A stretch of DNA of 64,000 nt. It comes from an uncultured Candidatus Melainabacteria bacterium. GTDB taxonomy: Bacteria > Cyanobacteriota > Vampirovibrionia > Gastranaerophilales > Gastranaerophilaceae. Positions within the stretch are counted from its first letter, which is position 1. Every line of letters begins with the position of its first letter. Positions 26,873-35,538 of this stretch are shown here, one piece after another. The stretch covers positions 1 through 64,000 of the forward strand of contig CAKVIG010000012.1 of assembly GCA_934754515.1 (NCBI GenBank), written 5' to 3'. The notes under the pieces were generated by a model that had not been told where the DNA came from, made no database searches, and saw nothing but the letters and a program-made list of their open reading frames with translations. Made by a program: the position numbers and the translations under genes.

Positions 26873-27883
26873 ATGGTTCTTGAAATGACTTATCCACAGC
26901 TGGAAAAAGCAGTAAACCCCACTCACGACATTAAATTATTTGCAGGTCGTTCTAACCCGAAATTAGCACAAGAAATCGCAGATTATCTTGGCACGACGGT
27001 TGGTCCGATGGTAATTAAGAATTTTGCAGACGGCGAAATTTATGTTCAAGTAAAAGAAAGTATCAGAGGCGATGATGTATTTATTATTCAACCTCTTTGC
27101 AATCCTGTAAACGAAAACTTGATGGAACTTTTAATCATCATTGATGCATTCAAAAGAGCCAGTGCAAAAACTATTACTGCAGTAATTCCTTATTACGGAT
27201 ATGCTCGTCAAGACAGAAAAACTTCAGGCAGAGAAGCTATTACTGCAAAACTTGTTGCTGACTTGTTAACAACAGCAGGCACCGACAGAGTTTTAGCAGT
27301 AGATTTACATACAGGTCAAATCCAAGGTTTCTTCAACATCTTGGTTGATCACATTTTTGCAACACCAATTCTTGTTGATTATGTTAAATCATTAAATATC
27401 AACCCTGATGAAATGGTTGCAGTAAGCCCTGATATGGGTGGTGCAAACAGAACAAGACATTTTGCTAAAAAATTAGATTGTCCTATTGCATTGATTGATA
27501 AACGTAGAGATAAACACAACGAGGCTATTGCTGCAAACATTATTGGTGACGTTGAAGGCAAAGTTTGCTTGATGTTTGATGATATTATTGATACAGCAGG
27601 TACAATTTGCGAAGCTGCGAAATTACTTAAGAGCAAAGGCGCAAAGGCTGTTTATGTTGGCGCAACTCACCCTGTATTTTCAGGTCCTGCAATAGAAAGA
27701 CTTAAAAATGCTCCAATCGAAGAATGTATTGTTACAAATACAATCCCATGGAAAGCAGAAGATTTGCCAAGCAATGTTAAACAGTTATCAATTGCTCCGT
27801 TGCTTGGTCAAGCAATTTCCAGAATCCATGACGATGAATCAATCAGCTCTTTGTTTGGATTTGAAAAAGAAATGAAAGTTTAA
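26873..27883 (+). CDS. prs: Ribose-phosphate pyrophosphokinase
   Basis: Prs makes PRPP from ribose 5-phosphate and ATP for nucleotides, His and Trp. The 336-aa protein has the ATP-loop region YGYARQDRKTSGREAITAK, the PRPP-binding FDDIIDTAGTICEA and the metal-binding His in VDLHTGQIQGFF. The ATG at 26873 has GAAAGGA upstream. Divergent from valS and monocistronic with its own terminator. Confidence 0.97.
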   Translation: MVLEMTYPQLEKAVNPTHDIKLFAGRSNPKLAQEIADYLGTTVGPMVIKNFADGEIYVQVKESIRGDDVFIIQPLCNPVNENLMELLIIIDAFKRASAKTITAVIPYYGYARQDRKTSGREAITAKLVADLLTTAGTDRVLAVDLHTGQIQGFFNILVDHIFATPILVDYVKSLNINPDEMVAVSPDMGGANRTRHFAKKLDCPIALIDKRRDKHNEAIAANIIGDVEGKVCLMFDDIIDTAGTICEAAKLLKSKGAKAVYVGATHPVFSGPAIERLKNAPIEECIVTNTIPWKAEDLPSNVKQLSIAPLLGQAISRIHDDESISSLFGFEKEMKV

Positions 27884-27904
27884 TAAAATAAAACAACATT
27901 TTAA

Positions 27905-27947
27905 ATAAGTTGTTTGATGGCATAATCAAACAACTTATTTTTTTGTC
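27905..27947 (+). terminator. prs terminator
   Basis: A perfect 16-bp stem AAATAAGTTGTTTGAT/ATCAAACAACTTATTT with a 6-base loop is followed by a T-run. Confidence 0.93.
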
Positions 27948-28069
27948 ATGCCTTTTTGACATTCAAATTAATATTTACCCCATATAGATGATTTAATTTA
28001 AAAATTGTTAAAGAAAAAATTTTCTTTACCGAAAACATGAATATAGACAAATTTTGGTTTGGAGAGAAA

Positions 28070-29710
28070 ATGACAAATACCCCTACAATGACACTGGCAA
28101 ACGATGCAGGAATTCTTTTAAAAGAAGCTCGCGAAGCACACGAGAAGTTTTTGATAAAACAACAAGACGCAGACTTAGAAAAGGCTATTGAATGCTATAT
28201 TGATGCAATCAAAGCTAATCCATCTTTGTCTGAATCGTATTATAGATTGGCAAGTTTATTGCTTATTAAAGGTCAAATTTCTGTAGAAGGTGCATTAGAG
28301 CAATGCAGAACTGCTATTAGTTTAGAGCCTAATAACGTTAATGCGCACATTTACTCTGGGTATTTTCAATGTCTAAACGGTAATTTTGATGAAGCGGAAA
28401 AAGAATTTCATCTTGCTGTTGAAAATGCAGGTGTTAATTCTGCTCGACCAAGATTGTTCTTATCAAAAGTCTTATTTTCTCGTCTAAAAAATAACAAACA
28501 TTCCGTTAAAGATGTGATGAAGTTTTTGTATTACTTTTTATCAGGAAGCATGATGATTATGTGGGACTGTCCTTCATTAAAAATGTTTTGCAAATTTTTA
28601 GCAAACGATTTTTCTGTTTTTTCTTATAAAGCATTAGGTGAAACTTTCGAAAAAATGAAGCTTTTTCCATCTGCTTTAGAAGCTTATTCAAAAGGTTTAG
28701 AAAAAACTTCACAAGGAAATCTTTTCTACCAAAAGATGGGCGACTTGTCATTGGAATGCAACGATATTGATGCGAGTTTAGAATGTTACAAAAAAGCTTA
28801 TGAACTTAATCCTAACGATAGAGAAGTTTTAATTAAACTTGCAACAATTAACCAAACTTACTACCCTGAAAACACTGATATCACAATCGATTATTACAAC
28901 TCGCTGCTTGAATTCGGCGTAGATTTAGACAAAATTTACTATGAATTAGGTCATCTTTATTTGAATAAATCTGACAAAATTCATGCCGTAACAGCATTCA
29001 AGTTAGCGCAAGAATTAAACCCTGAAAATCCATACTATAACAATTCATTGGCTTATGCTTACATCAAAGCCGAGCTTTACGACGACGCAATTGAATATTA
29101 TCAATTAGCTATCAAATTAAATCCTGATGCCGAATGGACTTCAATTGTATGTCATGCGCTTGGTGCAATCTACGCGGAAATCAAAAATAATTTTGAAGCA
29201 GCAGAAGCTACATTCAATGCAGGTATTGTGCTTGACCCTAATAACGTTGATATTCAACTTTCTTTAGGTGATTTATATATGGCACAAAACGATTTGGATA
29301 GAGCAATCAAAACTTATTGTGACGCTATCGCAGTTGAGCCTGAAAATTATTTAACTTATGCAAAAACAGGTTTGGCTTTGTGGGAAAAAGATTATTTGGA
29401 AGAATCAATCGTAGCATTCCATAAATCAATTGAATTAAATCCTGATTTTGAAATAGCACAAAACAATTTAGGCGTTGTTTACTTGGACGGAATTGGCGAC
29501 CCGAAAGAATCTGTTCAGTATTTTAAAAACGCAATTGATATTAATCCTAATTACACATTAGCATATTTCAATTTAGGCAGAGCTTATCAGTCAATCGGCG
29601 AGAAAGCACTCTCGGCAGAATATTTCCAAATGACATTAGATTTAAATAAAATCACTCAAGAAATGTCGGAAAAAGAAATCAGACAAAGATTATACGATTT
29701 ATTTGAATAA
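28070..29710 (+). CDS. Tetratricopeptide-repeat protein
   Basis: This 546-aa protein is composed largely of TPR units with LxPxN-type junctions (ISLEPNNVNAHIYSGYF; YELNPNDREVLIKLA; IKLNPDAEWTSIVCHALG; IELNPDFEIAQNNLGVVYL; IDINPNYTLAYFNLGRAY). At least ten repeats cover ~50-530. There is no signal peptide. TPRs mediate protein-protein binding; the partner is unknown. I chose ATG 28070 with GGAGAG ten bases upstream over an ATG at 28037. It stands alone between two terminators. Confidence 0.85.
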   Translation: MTNTPTMTLANDAGILLKEAREAHEKFLIKQQDADLEKAIECYIDAIKANPSLSESYYRLASLLLIKGQISVEGALEQCRTAISLEPNNVNAHIYSGYFQCLNGNFDEAEKEFHLAVENAGVNSARPRLFLSKVLFSRLKNNKHSVKDVMKFLYYFLSGSMMIMWDCPSLKMFCKFLANDFSVFSYKALGETFEKMKLFPSALEAYSKGLEKTSQGNLFYQKMGDLSLECNDIDASLECYKKAYELNPNDREVLIKLATINQTYYPENTDITIDYYNSLLEFGVDLDKIYYELGHLYLNKSDKIHAVTAFKLAQELNPENPYYNNSLAYAYIKAELYDDAIEYYQLAIKLNPDAEWTSIVCHALGAIYAEIKNNFEAAEATFNAGIVLDPNNVDIQLSLGDLYMAQNDLDRAIKTYCDAIAVEPENYLTYAKTGLALWEKDYLEESIVAFHKSIELNPDFEIAQNNLGVVYLDGIGDPKESVQYFKNAIDINPNYTLAYFNLGRAYQSIGEKALSAEYFQMTLDLNKITQEMSEKEIRQRLYDLFE

Positions 29711-29713
29711 TAC

Positions 29714-29743
29714 AAAAAGGATAGACTTAGTTCTATCCTTTTT
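29714..29743 (+). terminator. Terminator after the TPR gene
   Basis: A 12-bp stem AAAAAGGATAGA/TCTATCCTTTTT with a short loop is followed by TTG. Confidence 0.88.
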
Positions 29744-29775
29744 GTTGTATAATTTATGTAGATTAAGGAGGAGCT

Positions 29776-30801
29776 ATGACAAAAGATATTGATTGGGCTA
29801 ATTTAGGATTTGGTTATATGAAAACCGATTACCGTTTTATAGCAAATTATAAAGACGGCAAATGGGATGAAGGCACTATTACAACGGATGAAAATATTGT
29901 AATGAACGAGTGCGCTTGTGTTTTACAATATGCACAAACTTGTTTCGAAGGTATGAAAGCTTATAGAACTGCTGACGGGAAAGTTGTTTGCTTCAGACCT
30001 GACTTAAACGCAAAGAGAATGGCTGATACTTGCAAAAGATTGGAAATGCCTGTTTTTCCGGAAGACAAATTTGTAGAAGCAGTTGTGGAAGTTGTTAAAA
30101 AGAATATTGAATATGTTCCTCCATTTGGTTCAGGTGCAGCACTTTATATCAGACCTTATATGTTTGGTATAAACCCTGTTATGGGCGTTAAACCTGCAAG
30201 TGAATACCAATTCAGAATATTTGTTTCACCTGTTGGACCTTACTTTAAGGGTGGTGCTAAACCTATTACATTAAGAGTTCCTGATTTTGACAGAGCTGCT
30301 CCACATGGAACAGGTCACGTAAAAGCAGGTCTAAACTACGCAATGAGTCTTCATGCAATCGTTGATGCGCATAATCAAGGTTATAATGAAAACATGTATT
30401 TGGATTCAGCAACAAGAACAAAAGTTGAAGAAACCGGTGGAGCTAATATTATATTTGTGACAAAAGATAATGAAGTTGTAACACCAAAATCAAGCACAAT
30501 TTTGCCATCAATTACAAGACGTTCATTGATGTATGTTGCAAAACATTATTTAGGCTTAAAAGCAGAAGAAAGAGAAATTCCATTCACAGAAGTTAAAGAG
30601 TTTAAGGAATGTGCATTGTGCGGAACAGCAGCAGTTCTTTCTCCTGTTGGTAAAATCGTTGACCACGGAAAAGAAATTTTGCTACCTTCAGGCATGGAAA
30701 AAATGGGTGAAATAACTCAAAAACTTTATGACACTTTAACTGGAATTCAGATGGGCAAAATAGAAGCTCCGGAAGGTTGGATAAAAGTTATTCAAGAATA
30801 A
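29776..30801 (+). CDS. ilvE: Branched-chain amino acid aminotransferase
   Basis: IlvE interconverts Val, Leu, Ile and their 2-oxo acids using PLP. The 341-aa fold-type IV protein has the PLP Lys in GTGHVKAGLNYAMSL, the substrate-loop motif YIRPYMFG, and CALCGTAAVLSPVG near the C-terminus. The length and YAQTCFEGMKAYR fit the eukaryote-like or firmicute-like BCAT branch (BCAT_beta). ATG 29776 follows AAGGAGGAG. The VOR-type oxidoreductase at 48-51.6 kb could use its products. Confidence 0.95.
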   Translation: MTKDIDWANLGFGYMKTDYRFIANYKDGKWDEGTITTDENIVMNECACVLQYAQTCFEGMKAYRTADGKVVCFRPDLNAKRMADTCKRLEMPVFPEDKFVEAVVEVVKKNIEYVPPFGSGAALYIRPYMFGINPVMGVKPASEYQFRIFVSPVGPYFKGGAKPITLRVPDFDRAAPHGTGHVKAGLNYAMSLHAIVDAHNQGYNENMYLDSATRTKVEETGGANIIFVTKDNEVVTPKSSTILPSITRRSLMYVAKHYLGLKAEEREIPFTEVKEFKECALCGTAAVLSPVGKIVDHGKEILLPSGMEKMGEITQKLYDTLTGIQMGKIEAPEGWIKVIQE

Positions 30802-30818
30802 CAATATGGCTATTTTTC

Positions 30819-30849
30819 AAAAAAGACAGGGCAAAGCCCTGTCTTTTTT
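30819..30849 (+). terminator. ilvE terminator
   Basis: A perfect 14-bp stem AAAAAAGACAGGGC/GCCCTGTCTTTTTT has a 3-base loop. It can also act on the minus-strand gene ending at 30854. Confidence 0.93.
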
Positions 30850-30853
30850 ATGA

Positions 30854-31396
30854 TTAATCATTAATTGATTTTGTACCCGTTCGAGAAAAAATATCCATAA
30901 TTCTTGTATATTCTTTTACTGTAATTACAGAACCTTCATCACTTTCAAATGCGGTTGCCATCTTATAAACTTTATCAAACAAATCTGTTAATCTCATTTT
31001 ATAAATCTGTTTGTCAATGGCTTTTTCTAAAATAGTACGAGAGTTATCACTGGAATTAATATTTTTTTGAACTTCTGAATAAAATTCTTCAGACTCTAAA
31101 ATATCAGGTTCTTTTTCTGTTGACATTTTAGCAATAGCACGGTAAACAGCTGCGGTTTCATCCGAGTTTATAACTTTATTTACTTTTCCGTCTAAGCCTC
31201 TATACTGTATAAAATCTTCACCTATTACCGGTAAATTTGGTTTTGTCAAATCAATGCTATCGGTCTGTACCAGCACAGGAACGTCTTTCTCCGAGCTTTG
31301 TTTATTAGAACAATTATTATATACAACAACTGATAGTAACGCTGCAGTACCAGCTACGGTAAACAAAGCTGATTGAGCTATTTTCGGTATATTCAT
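30854..31396 (-). CDS. Membrane-anchored or exported protein of unknown function
   Basis: This 180-aa protein has one hydrophobic segment at residues ~8-27 followed by Asn-Asn-Cys, so it may be a signal anchor. A lipobox is not convincing. The rest is acidic and helical with no recognised domain. It is the last of two minus-strand unknowns and sits 53 bp downstream of the EF-hand-like gene. Confidence 0.6.
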   Translation of the reverse strand: MNIPKIAQSALFTVAGTAALLSVVVYNNCSNKQSSEKDVPVLVQTDSIDLTKPNLPVIGEDFIQYRGLDGKVNKVINSDETAAVYRAIAKMSTEKEPDILESEEFYSEVQKNINSSDNSRTILEKAIDKQIYKMRLTDLFDKVYKMATAFESDEGSVITVKEYTRIMDIFSRTGTKSIND

Positions 31397-31448
31397 TTTT
31401 TCTCCTCTATACTACTTCTTAATAAAAAACTCGTAAAAATATTTTTTG

Positions 31449-32114
31449 CTAGTCTGCTTTAAAATCTTTTTGAGCTTCACCTAAGTTGTATGTGTTGTAG
31501 ATGTTTGAATATAATTTTGCGGCAACGGCTGCATTAGTTTTTTGTGTATAAGCCAAAACTGCATTGAAGCCTTTTGTATTAATCGTACCGTCAACATTTG
31601 CAGGATTTGGCGTGTCGGATTTACTAAGCATGTCAGCAGCTAAAATACTTGAACCGTATTCTGCAATATCAACTTTACCATCGTTATTTAAATCCAATGC
31701 CTTTGATGTAAAATTAGCGTCAGGTGCAAATCTGCTATCTAATTCTTTTACTGAAAGTTCTTTATTTCCGCCCATTTCTTCATAAGCTGCACCTAACACA
31801 GCTTTAGTATTAACAGAACCTTGAGGCATATAACGATATTCGTATTGTAGAGGAGGCAAAGCGTTTAAATATTCATCATTTTCTTTTAAAAATTTGTTTA
31901 ATTTGTCTTCATTATTTTTTGCAGCATCAGGATTTAAACCGAAATCTAAAATTGGAGCTGTGGTCATTTTATCTTCTACTATAGGTTTTTCTAAATATGT
32001 ATAATAGTTCTCAACAGCATTTCTTCCATATCTTACTGATGGATCAGTGACTTTGTTATCATATTTTCCTTTAGAACCGTCAATTTTTGCTACACCGTTA
32101 TTAACTTCAAACAT
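31449..32114 (-). CDS. Protein with an EF-hand/dockerin-like calcium motif
   Basis: This 221-aa protein has DLNNDGKVDIAEY (about residues 140-152), a canonical EF-hand-type loop with Asp at 1, 3 and 5 and Glu at 12. A nearby SVKELDSRFAPDANF could be a degenerate partner loop. There is no obvious signal peptide. I chose ATG 32114 because GGAGG lies nine bases upstream; a GTG at 32129 would overlap it. Calcium binding is inferred from the motif; function is unknown. Confidence 0.65.
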   Translation of the reverse strand: MFEVNNGVAKIDGSKGKYDNKVTDPSVRYGRNAVENYYTYLEKPIVEDKMTTAPILDFGLNPDAAKNNEDKLNKFLKENDEYLNALPPLQYEYRYMPQGSVNTKAVLGAAYEEMGGNKELSVKELDSRFAPDANFTSKALDLNNDGKVDIAEYGSSILAADMLSKSDTPNPANVDGTINTKGFNAVLAYTQKTNAAVAAKLYSNIYNTYNLGEAQKDFKAD

Positions 32115-32197
32115 AGAAGACCTCCACACTATACTTATATAAAAACATCAACAAAGAAAAAATTGCCTTTTATTTACAAATATTAATATTTATGAAT

Positions 32198-32234
32198 AAA
32201 AAATTCCCTATCTTTTGAGATAGAGAATTTTTTA
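32198..32234 (-). terminator. Terminator after the DUF2997 gene
   Basis: On the minus strand AAAATTCTCTATCT pairs with AGATAGGGAATTTT and runs into TTTATT. It ends the DUF1257-DUF2997 unit right after its stop. Confidence 0.8.
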
Positions 32235-32235
32235 A

Positions 32236-32448
32236 CTAATCTAATCTGATTTCAGCATTATCAGTATTTATAACTTCGCTTTCAGTTTCATAATATTCTT
32301 GCGAAAGTTGAGTATCCGTGATTTTGACATCAACAAGTTTTTTTAATACATCAATATAATCTAAACACTTTTTACCTTTTACACCTTGCGTTTCCATTTG
32401 GATTTCGCCGTTAGGTAACAATTTTATTTTTAATTTCTTTCCGCTCAT
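32236..32448 (-). CDS. DUF2997 family small protein
   Basis: This 70-aa protein (KIKLLPNGEIQMETQGVKGK, then CLDYIDVLKKLVD) matches the DUF2997 pattern: a short beta pair with GxI and a conserved Gly-Lys-xCxD turn before a helix. DUF2997 genes usually accompany Ycf35/DUF1257 in cyanobacteria and plastid-related clusters, as here (nine-base gap). The acidic tail is variable. Molecular function unknown. Confidence 0.75.
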   Translation of the reverse strand: MSGKKLKIKLLPNGEIQMETQGVKGKKCLDYIDVLKKLVDVKITDTQLSQEYYETESEVINTDNAEIRLD

Positions 32449-32457
32449 AAAAACTCC

Positions 32458-33009
32458 TTACTCAAGATTAACTGTTAACACGATTGTGTTATCGTCCATG
32501 ACTTCTTCATCTTCAATTTCCATGTTGTTGGCTTTTAGTTTTTCAACAATGTTTAAATACGCATCTTCTTGAACATTAAGTGCGTATTCGGAACTCAAAT
32601 CTCCAATTTTTTCTTCTGCGTTATCGGATTCATAACAAGAAATTTTAAGAGAATAAGGTTTATCTGCTTCTTGTTTTTCAAAACTTAAATTATAATTATC
32701 CACTTTACCGCTGATTTTACCAAAATCATTTTCTTGAATATCAGTAACGCCGTGTTCTTCGAGAGTTTTGATTAATAAGTTTTTATCAACAAATGGAGTT
32801 TCAAATGTTTTTTCAATTAAAGATTGAGTATTTATAATGTTAATATCATCACAATTGTTGTTTAAACGTCCGTATTCTTCAATTATTCTATCAGTATCAT
32901 AAGTGCTGGTGTAATTATTTTGATTATCATGCATGGATATTGCACCTGTTATTACTGCTCCAACCACCCATGCCAATGCATAAGGTACTGCAAAAACTGT
33001 ACAAGACAT
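32458..33009 (-). CDS. Ycf35/DUF1257-like protein
   Basis: In this 183-aa protein the last ~110 residues follow the Ycf35/DUF1257 plan (LLIKTLEEHGVTDIQEN; VDNYNLSFEKQEADKPYSL; a C-terminal helix AYLNIVEKLKANNMEIE; then a strand ending TIVLTVNLE). The N-terminus has a hydrophobic stretch (PYALAWVVGAVITGAIS) not usual in Ycf35, so it may be membrane-linked. ATG 33009 has GGAG nine bases upstream. Paired with DUF2997 downstream and the Ycf46 ATPase upstream. Family function is unresolved. Confidence 0.65.
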   Translation of the reverse strand: MSCTVFAVPYALAWVVGAVITGAISMHDNQNNYTSTYDTDRIIEEYGRLNNNCDDINIINTQSLIEKTFETPFVDKNLLIKTLEEHGVTDIQENDFGKISGKVDNYNLSFEKQEADKPYSLKISCYESDNAEEKIGDLSSEYALNVQEDAYLNIVEKLKANNMEIEDEEVMDDNTIVLTVNLE

Positions 33010-33046
33010 ATATTTCTCCTATATTTTTCATTCTCTTTTTACTCTT

Positions 33047-33290
33047 AGCCGACCAAATGTCTACGCGCATAGCCCTGAAAGTCACTTCAAACTTGTAATT
33101 CTATCATAGAGGCTGACTTGTAGTCCTAATTAAAACTGGTAGTATTACTATTGTTAGCCGACCAAATGTCTACGCGCGTAGCCCTGAAAGTCACTTCCAA
33201 CTTGTAATTCTATCATAGAGGCTGACTTGTAGTCCTAATTAAAACTGGTAGTATTACTATTGTCAGCCGACCATGTATCTACGTGCGTAG
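33047..33290. repeat. Tandem 109-bp structured repeat (about 2.2 copies)
   Basis: Units start at 33047, 33156 and 33265 (the third is partial). The two full units differ at only a few positions. Each begins AGCCGACC and contains palindromic CTACGCGCGTAG, GACTTGTAGTC and TAGTATTACTA, with AGCC/GGCT ends that could close a stem. It lies between the Ycf46 stop and the Ycf35 start, so it would be transcribed if those genes share an mRNA. It has no open frame of note. It does not match a riboswitch I know. Confidence 0.9.
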
Positions 33291-33301
33291 CACCGTAGCA
33301 C

Positions 33302-34915
33302 CTAGAAGTCGAGTGTGCGTCCGCCACGGCTTGCAGAGATATTGTTTTCGTTAATATCTTTTGCGTATTCCTTCAGGTTAGAAGTTTTTGTAGCGGATAC
33401 TGCTCTAACGTTAGCCCATGCTCTAAGTGATAAGATTTGTTCTCTTTGTGTTGTTGATAGTGGAACCGTGTTAGAGATATTTTTTGCTAAATCATCAAAA
33501 CTCAATGCTCTATTTTCAAAAAACGCATCGCATAATGATGAGATAACAACTTGTTCAATTTCAGAACCGATAAATCCCTCTGTCATTTTAGCAAGTTCTG
33601 AACATAAGTTTTTTATACCAACAACCTCGCTGGCTACTTCTTTGCTTTTTAGACGTCTTTCAAGATGTAATTTAAAAATTTCTTTTCTTTCTTCAAAAGT
33701 TGGTAAATCTACGAAAAATATTTCGTCAAAACGTCCTTTTCTTAATAGTTCTGGCGGTAGTGAACTTATGTTGTTAGCGGTTGCAATTACAAAAACAGGG
33801 GATTCTTTTTCTTGCATCCAAGTTAGGAATTGACCAAAGATTCTTGAAGAAACACCGCTATCACCATTTGAACCGAGTCCGCTTAATCCTTTTTCGATTT
33901 CATCAATCCAAAGTATTGATGGCGCAACTGCTTCTGCAGTTGCCAATGCTCGGCGCATATTTTCTTCTGAACTTCCAACGAGTCCTGAAAAAACTTTCCC
34001 GAAATCAAGCTTTAATAAAGGTAATTGCCAAATTGTACTCATGGCTTTTGCTGTTAAACTTTTACCGCAACCCGGAACACCTGTTACTAAAACACCTTTT
34101 GGAGCAGGGATGCAGTATTTTTTTGCCTGCTCAGACCAAGAGTTGTTACGCTTTAATAACCAACTTTTAAGGTTATCAAGCCCGCCTATGTCTTTCATTG
34201 AATATTCAGATTTTATGAATTCAAGTATACCTGTTTTTTTGATAACTTGAACTTTTTCTTCCAAGATTACAGGCAAATCTTTCATGTCGATTTTGCCGTC
34301 ATTTACCATTGCAAGAGCAAATGCACTTTCTGCTTCTTGAAGCGTTAGACCGAGAGCAGCTTTGCAAAGTTTATCTTTTTCTTCTTCGCTTAATTCAGTT
34401 TTAACACTTTCGTTTTGACTTAGCATGCTGTCAAACTTAGTTCGAATTTCATCTAATGTTGGAAGTGGAAAATCGTAGATTGTGATTTCTTTTTGCAACG
34501 CTTCAGGAATCAATAATTCCGGCGCAATGAAAAACAAAGTTTTTCTAACAGTTCCTAATTTTAAATCAGGAATAATATCACGAATTTTTCTGATTACGTT
34601 GTAATCAGGTGTTCTATTCTTTGGTCCGAAATTAACATGGAAATCATAAATAATAAAAACTGCGTCTTTGTCATATTTACGAACGTATTCAAGCATTTTA
34701 CAAGGACAAGTCGTATCCGGAACAGCTTTTTTAAGCGTGTCATTATAAAGTCCTGCTGTTTGTGTCCACGTAAAAACTTCACGCTCAAATTTAACTTGTT
34801 TTACGTCTGTTACGACAGATTTAATATATTTTGTTACTCTGTCTTCTTCAAACGTTGTAATGTAAATCATCGGAAATCTTGCGCGTATAAGATTAGAAAG
34901 TTTGTATGTACTCAT
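33302..34915 (-). CDS. Ycf46-like AAA+ ATPase
   Basis: In this 537-aa protein the N-terminal ~230 residues are the Ycf46-type domain (LIRARFPMIYITTFEEDRV, then a degenerate P-loop-like region with FIIYDFHVNFG). A single active AAA module follows: Walker A GVPGCGKSLTAKAM, Walker B ILWIDEIEKGL and the Arg-finger area LLRKGRFDEIFFVDLP. Ycf46 is a cyanobacterial and plastid-genome protein linked in Synechocystis work to CO2 use; its role in a non-photosynthetic cell is open. It is 33 bp after a radical SAM gene and followed by the tandem repeat, Ycf35 and DUF2997. Confidence 0.88.
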   Translation of the reverse strand: MSTYKLSNLIRARFPMIYITTFEEDRVTKYIKSVVTDVKQVKFEREVFTWTQTAGLYNDTLKKAVPDTTCPCKMLEYVRKYDKDAVFIIYDFHVNFGPKNRTPDYNVIRKIRDIIPDLKLGTVRKTLFFIAPELLIPEALQKEITIYDFPLPTLDEIRTKFDSMLSQNESVKTELSEEEKDKLCKAALGLTLQEAESAFALAMVNDGKIDMKDLPVILEEKVQVIKKTGILEFIKSEYSMKDIGGLDNLKSWLLKRNNSWSEQAKKYCIPAPKGVLVTGVPGCGKSLTAKAMSTIWQLPLLKLDFGKVFSGLVGSSEENMRRALATAEAVAPSILWIDEIEKGLSGLGSNGDSGVSSRIFGQFLTWMQEKESPVFVIATANNISSLPPELLRKGRFDEIFFVDLPTFEERKEIFKLHLERRLKSKEVASEVVGIKNLCSELAKMTEGFIGSEIEQVVISSLCDAFFENRALSFDDLAKNISNTVPLSTTQREQILSLRAWANVRAVSATKTSNLKEYAKDINENNISASRGGRTLDF

Positions 34916-34947
34916 ATAAAATCCTCATATTTTAGAATATATTAGCA

Positions 34948-35538
34948 TTATATTAATTTTGTTAAATCAATCTTATGTTGTATTTCGTCAAAATTTCCCA
35001 TTCCATTCATAAATATTGTGCCGTCTTTCGAAATATTTATTTCTATTTTGTTCTTATATTTTTCAAAAATCTCTTTATTATATCTGTTAGTCAAAAAATG
35101 ATATCGCTGATTTGTAGAACCGCACCAAGGACGAGAGTAGTCAACATTTTCAATTTCAAACGCGCCATCAATTAATAAATCAATGTTTTCTAACAAGATT
35201 TTATTTTTTTTATTTTGTTGTAATTCTTCTAAAAGTCCACCAGTAAAACATAAAACTCCAAGCCCTTCTTTTTTTACGGCTTTTGCAATAATTCCTAAAG
35301 CTTCAGCTTGCTCAAACGGCTCTCCACCTAAAAAAGTTACACCTTCAATGTTTTTTTGTTTTTTTATGTCAGCGATAATGTCGTTAACTTTATATAAAAC
35401 TCCGCCTGAGTGTGACCAAGTATGAACGGCTTGACATCCTTTGCAGTGTCTTGAGCAACCTTGAACCCAAATGCAATAACGAGTTTCCGGACCTTCAACT
35501 TTTGTGTTTTTTAATATATTGAAAACGCGAAGCTTCAT
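34948..35538 (-). CDS. 4Fe-4S radical SAM protein, NrdG/activase-like
   Basis: This 196-aa protein has CxxxCxxC in QGCSRHCKGC, binding a SAM-linked 4Fe-4S cluster, and the SAM-contact motif FLGGEPFEQ. The short length and start (VFNILKNTKVEGPETRYCIW) resemble NrdG/PflA-like activases (Fer4_12 class). Ribonucleotide reductase NrdD is not adjacent, so the target may be a partner in this locus. It overlaps the HhH gene by four bases (ATGA) and precedes Ycf46 by 33 bp. Confidence 0.85.
   Translation of the reverse strand: MKLRVFNILKNTKVEGPETRYCIWVQGCSRHCKGCQAVHTWSHSGGVLYKVNDIIADIKKQKNIEGVTFLGGEPFEQAEALGIIAKAVKKEGLGVLCFTGGLLEELQQNKKNKILLENIDLLIDGAFEIENVDYSRPWCGSTNQRYHFLTNRYNKEIFEKYKNKIEINISKDGTIFMNGMGNFDEIQHKIDLTKLI

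Noticed and set aside
33047..33290. The tandem repeat as a CRISPR array
   Set aside because: Units are 109 bp and nearly identical throughout; there are no short repeats with unique spacers and no cas genes.
34948..35538. The radical SAM protein as a true NrdG
   Set aside because: NrdD is not adjacent and the gene is locked to Ycf46 and HhH genes, so the specific name is not supported.
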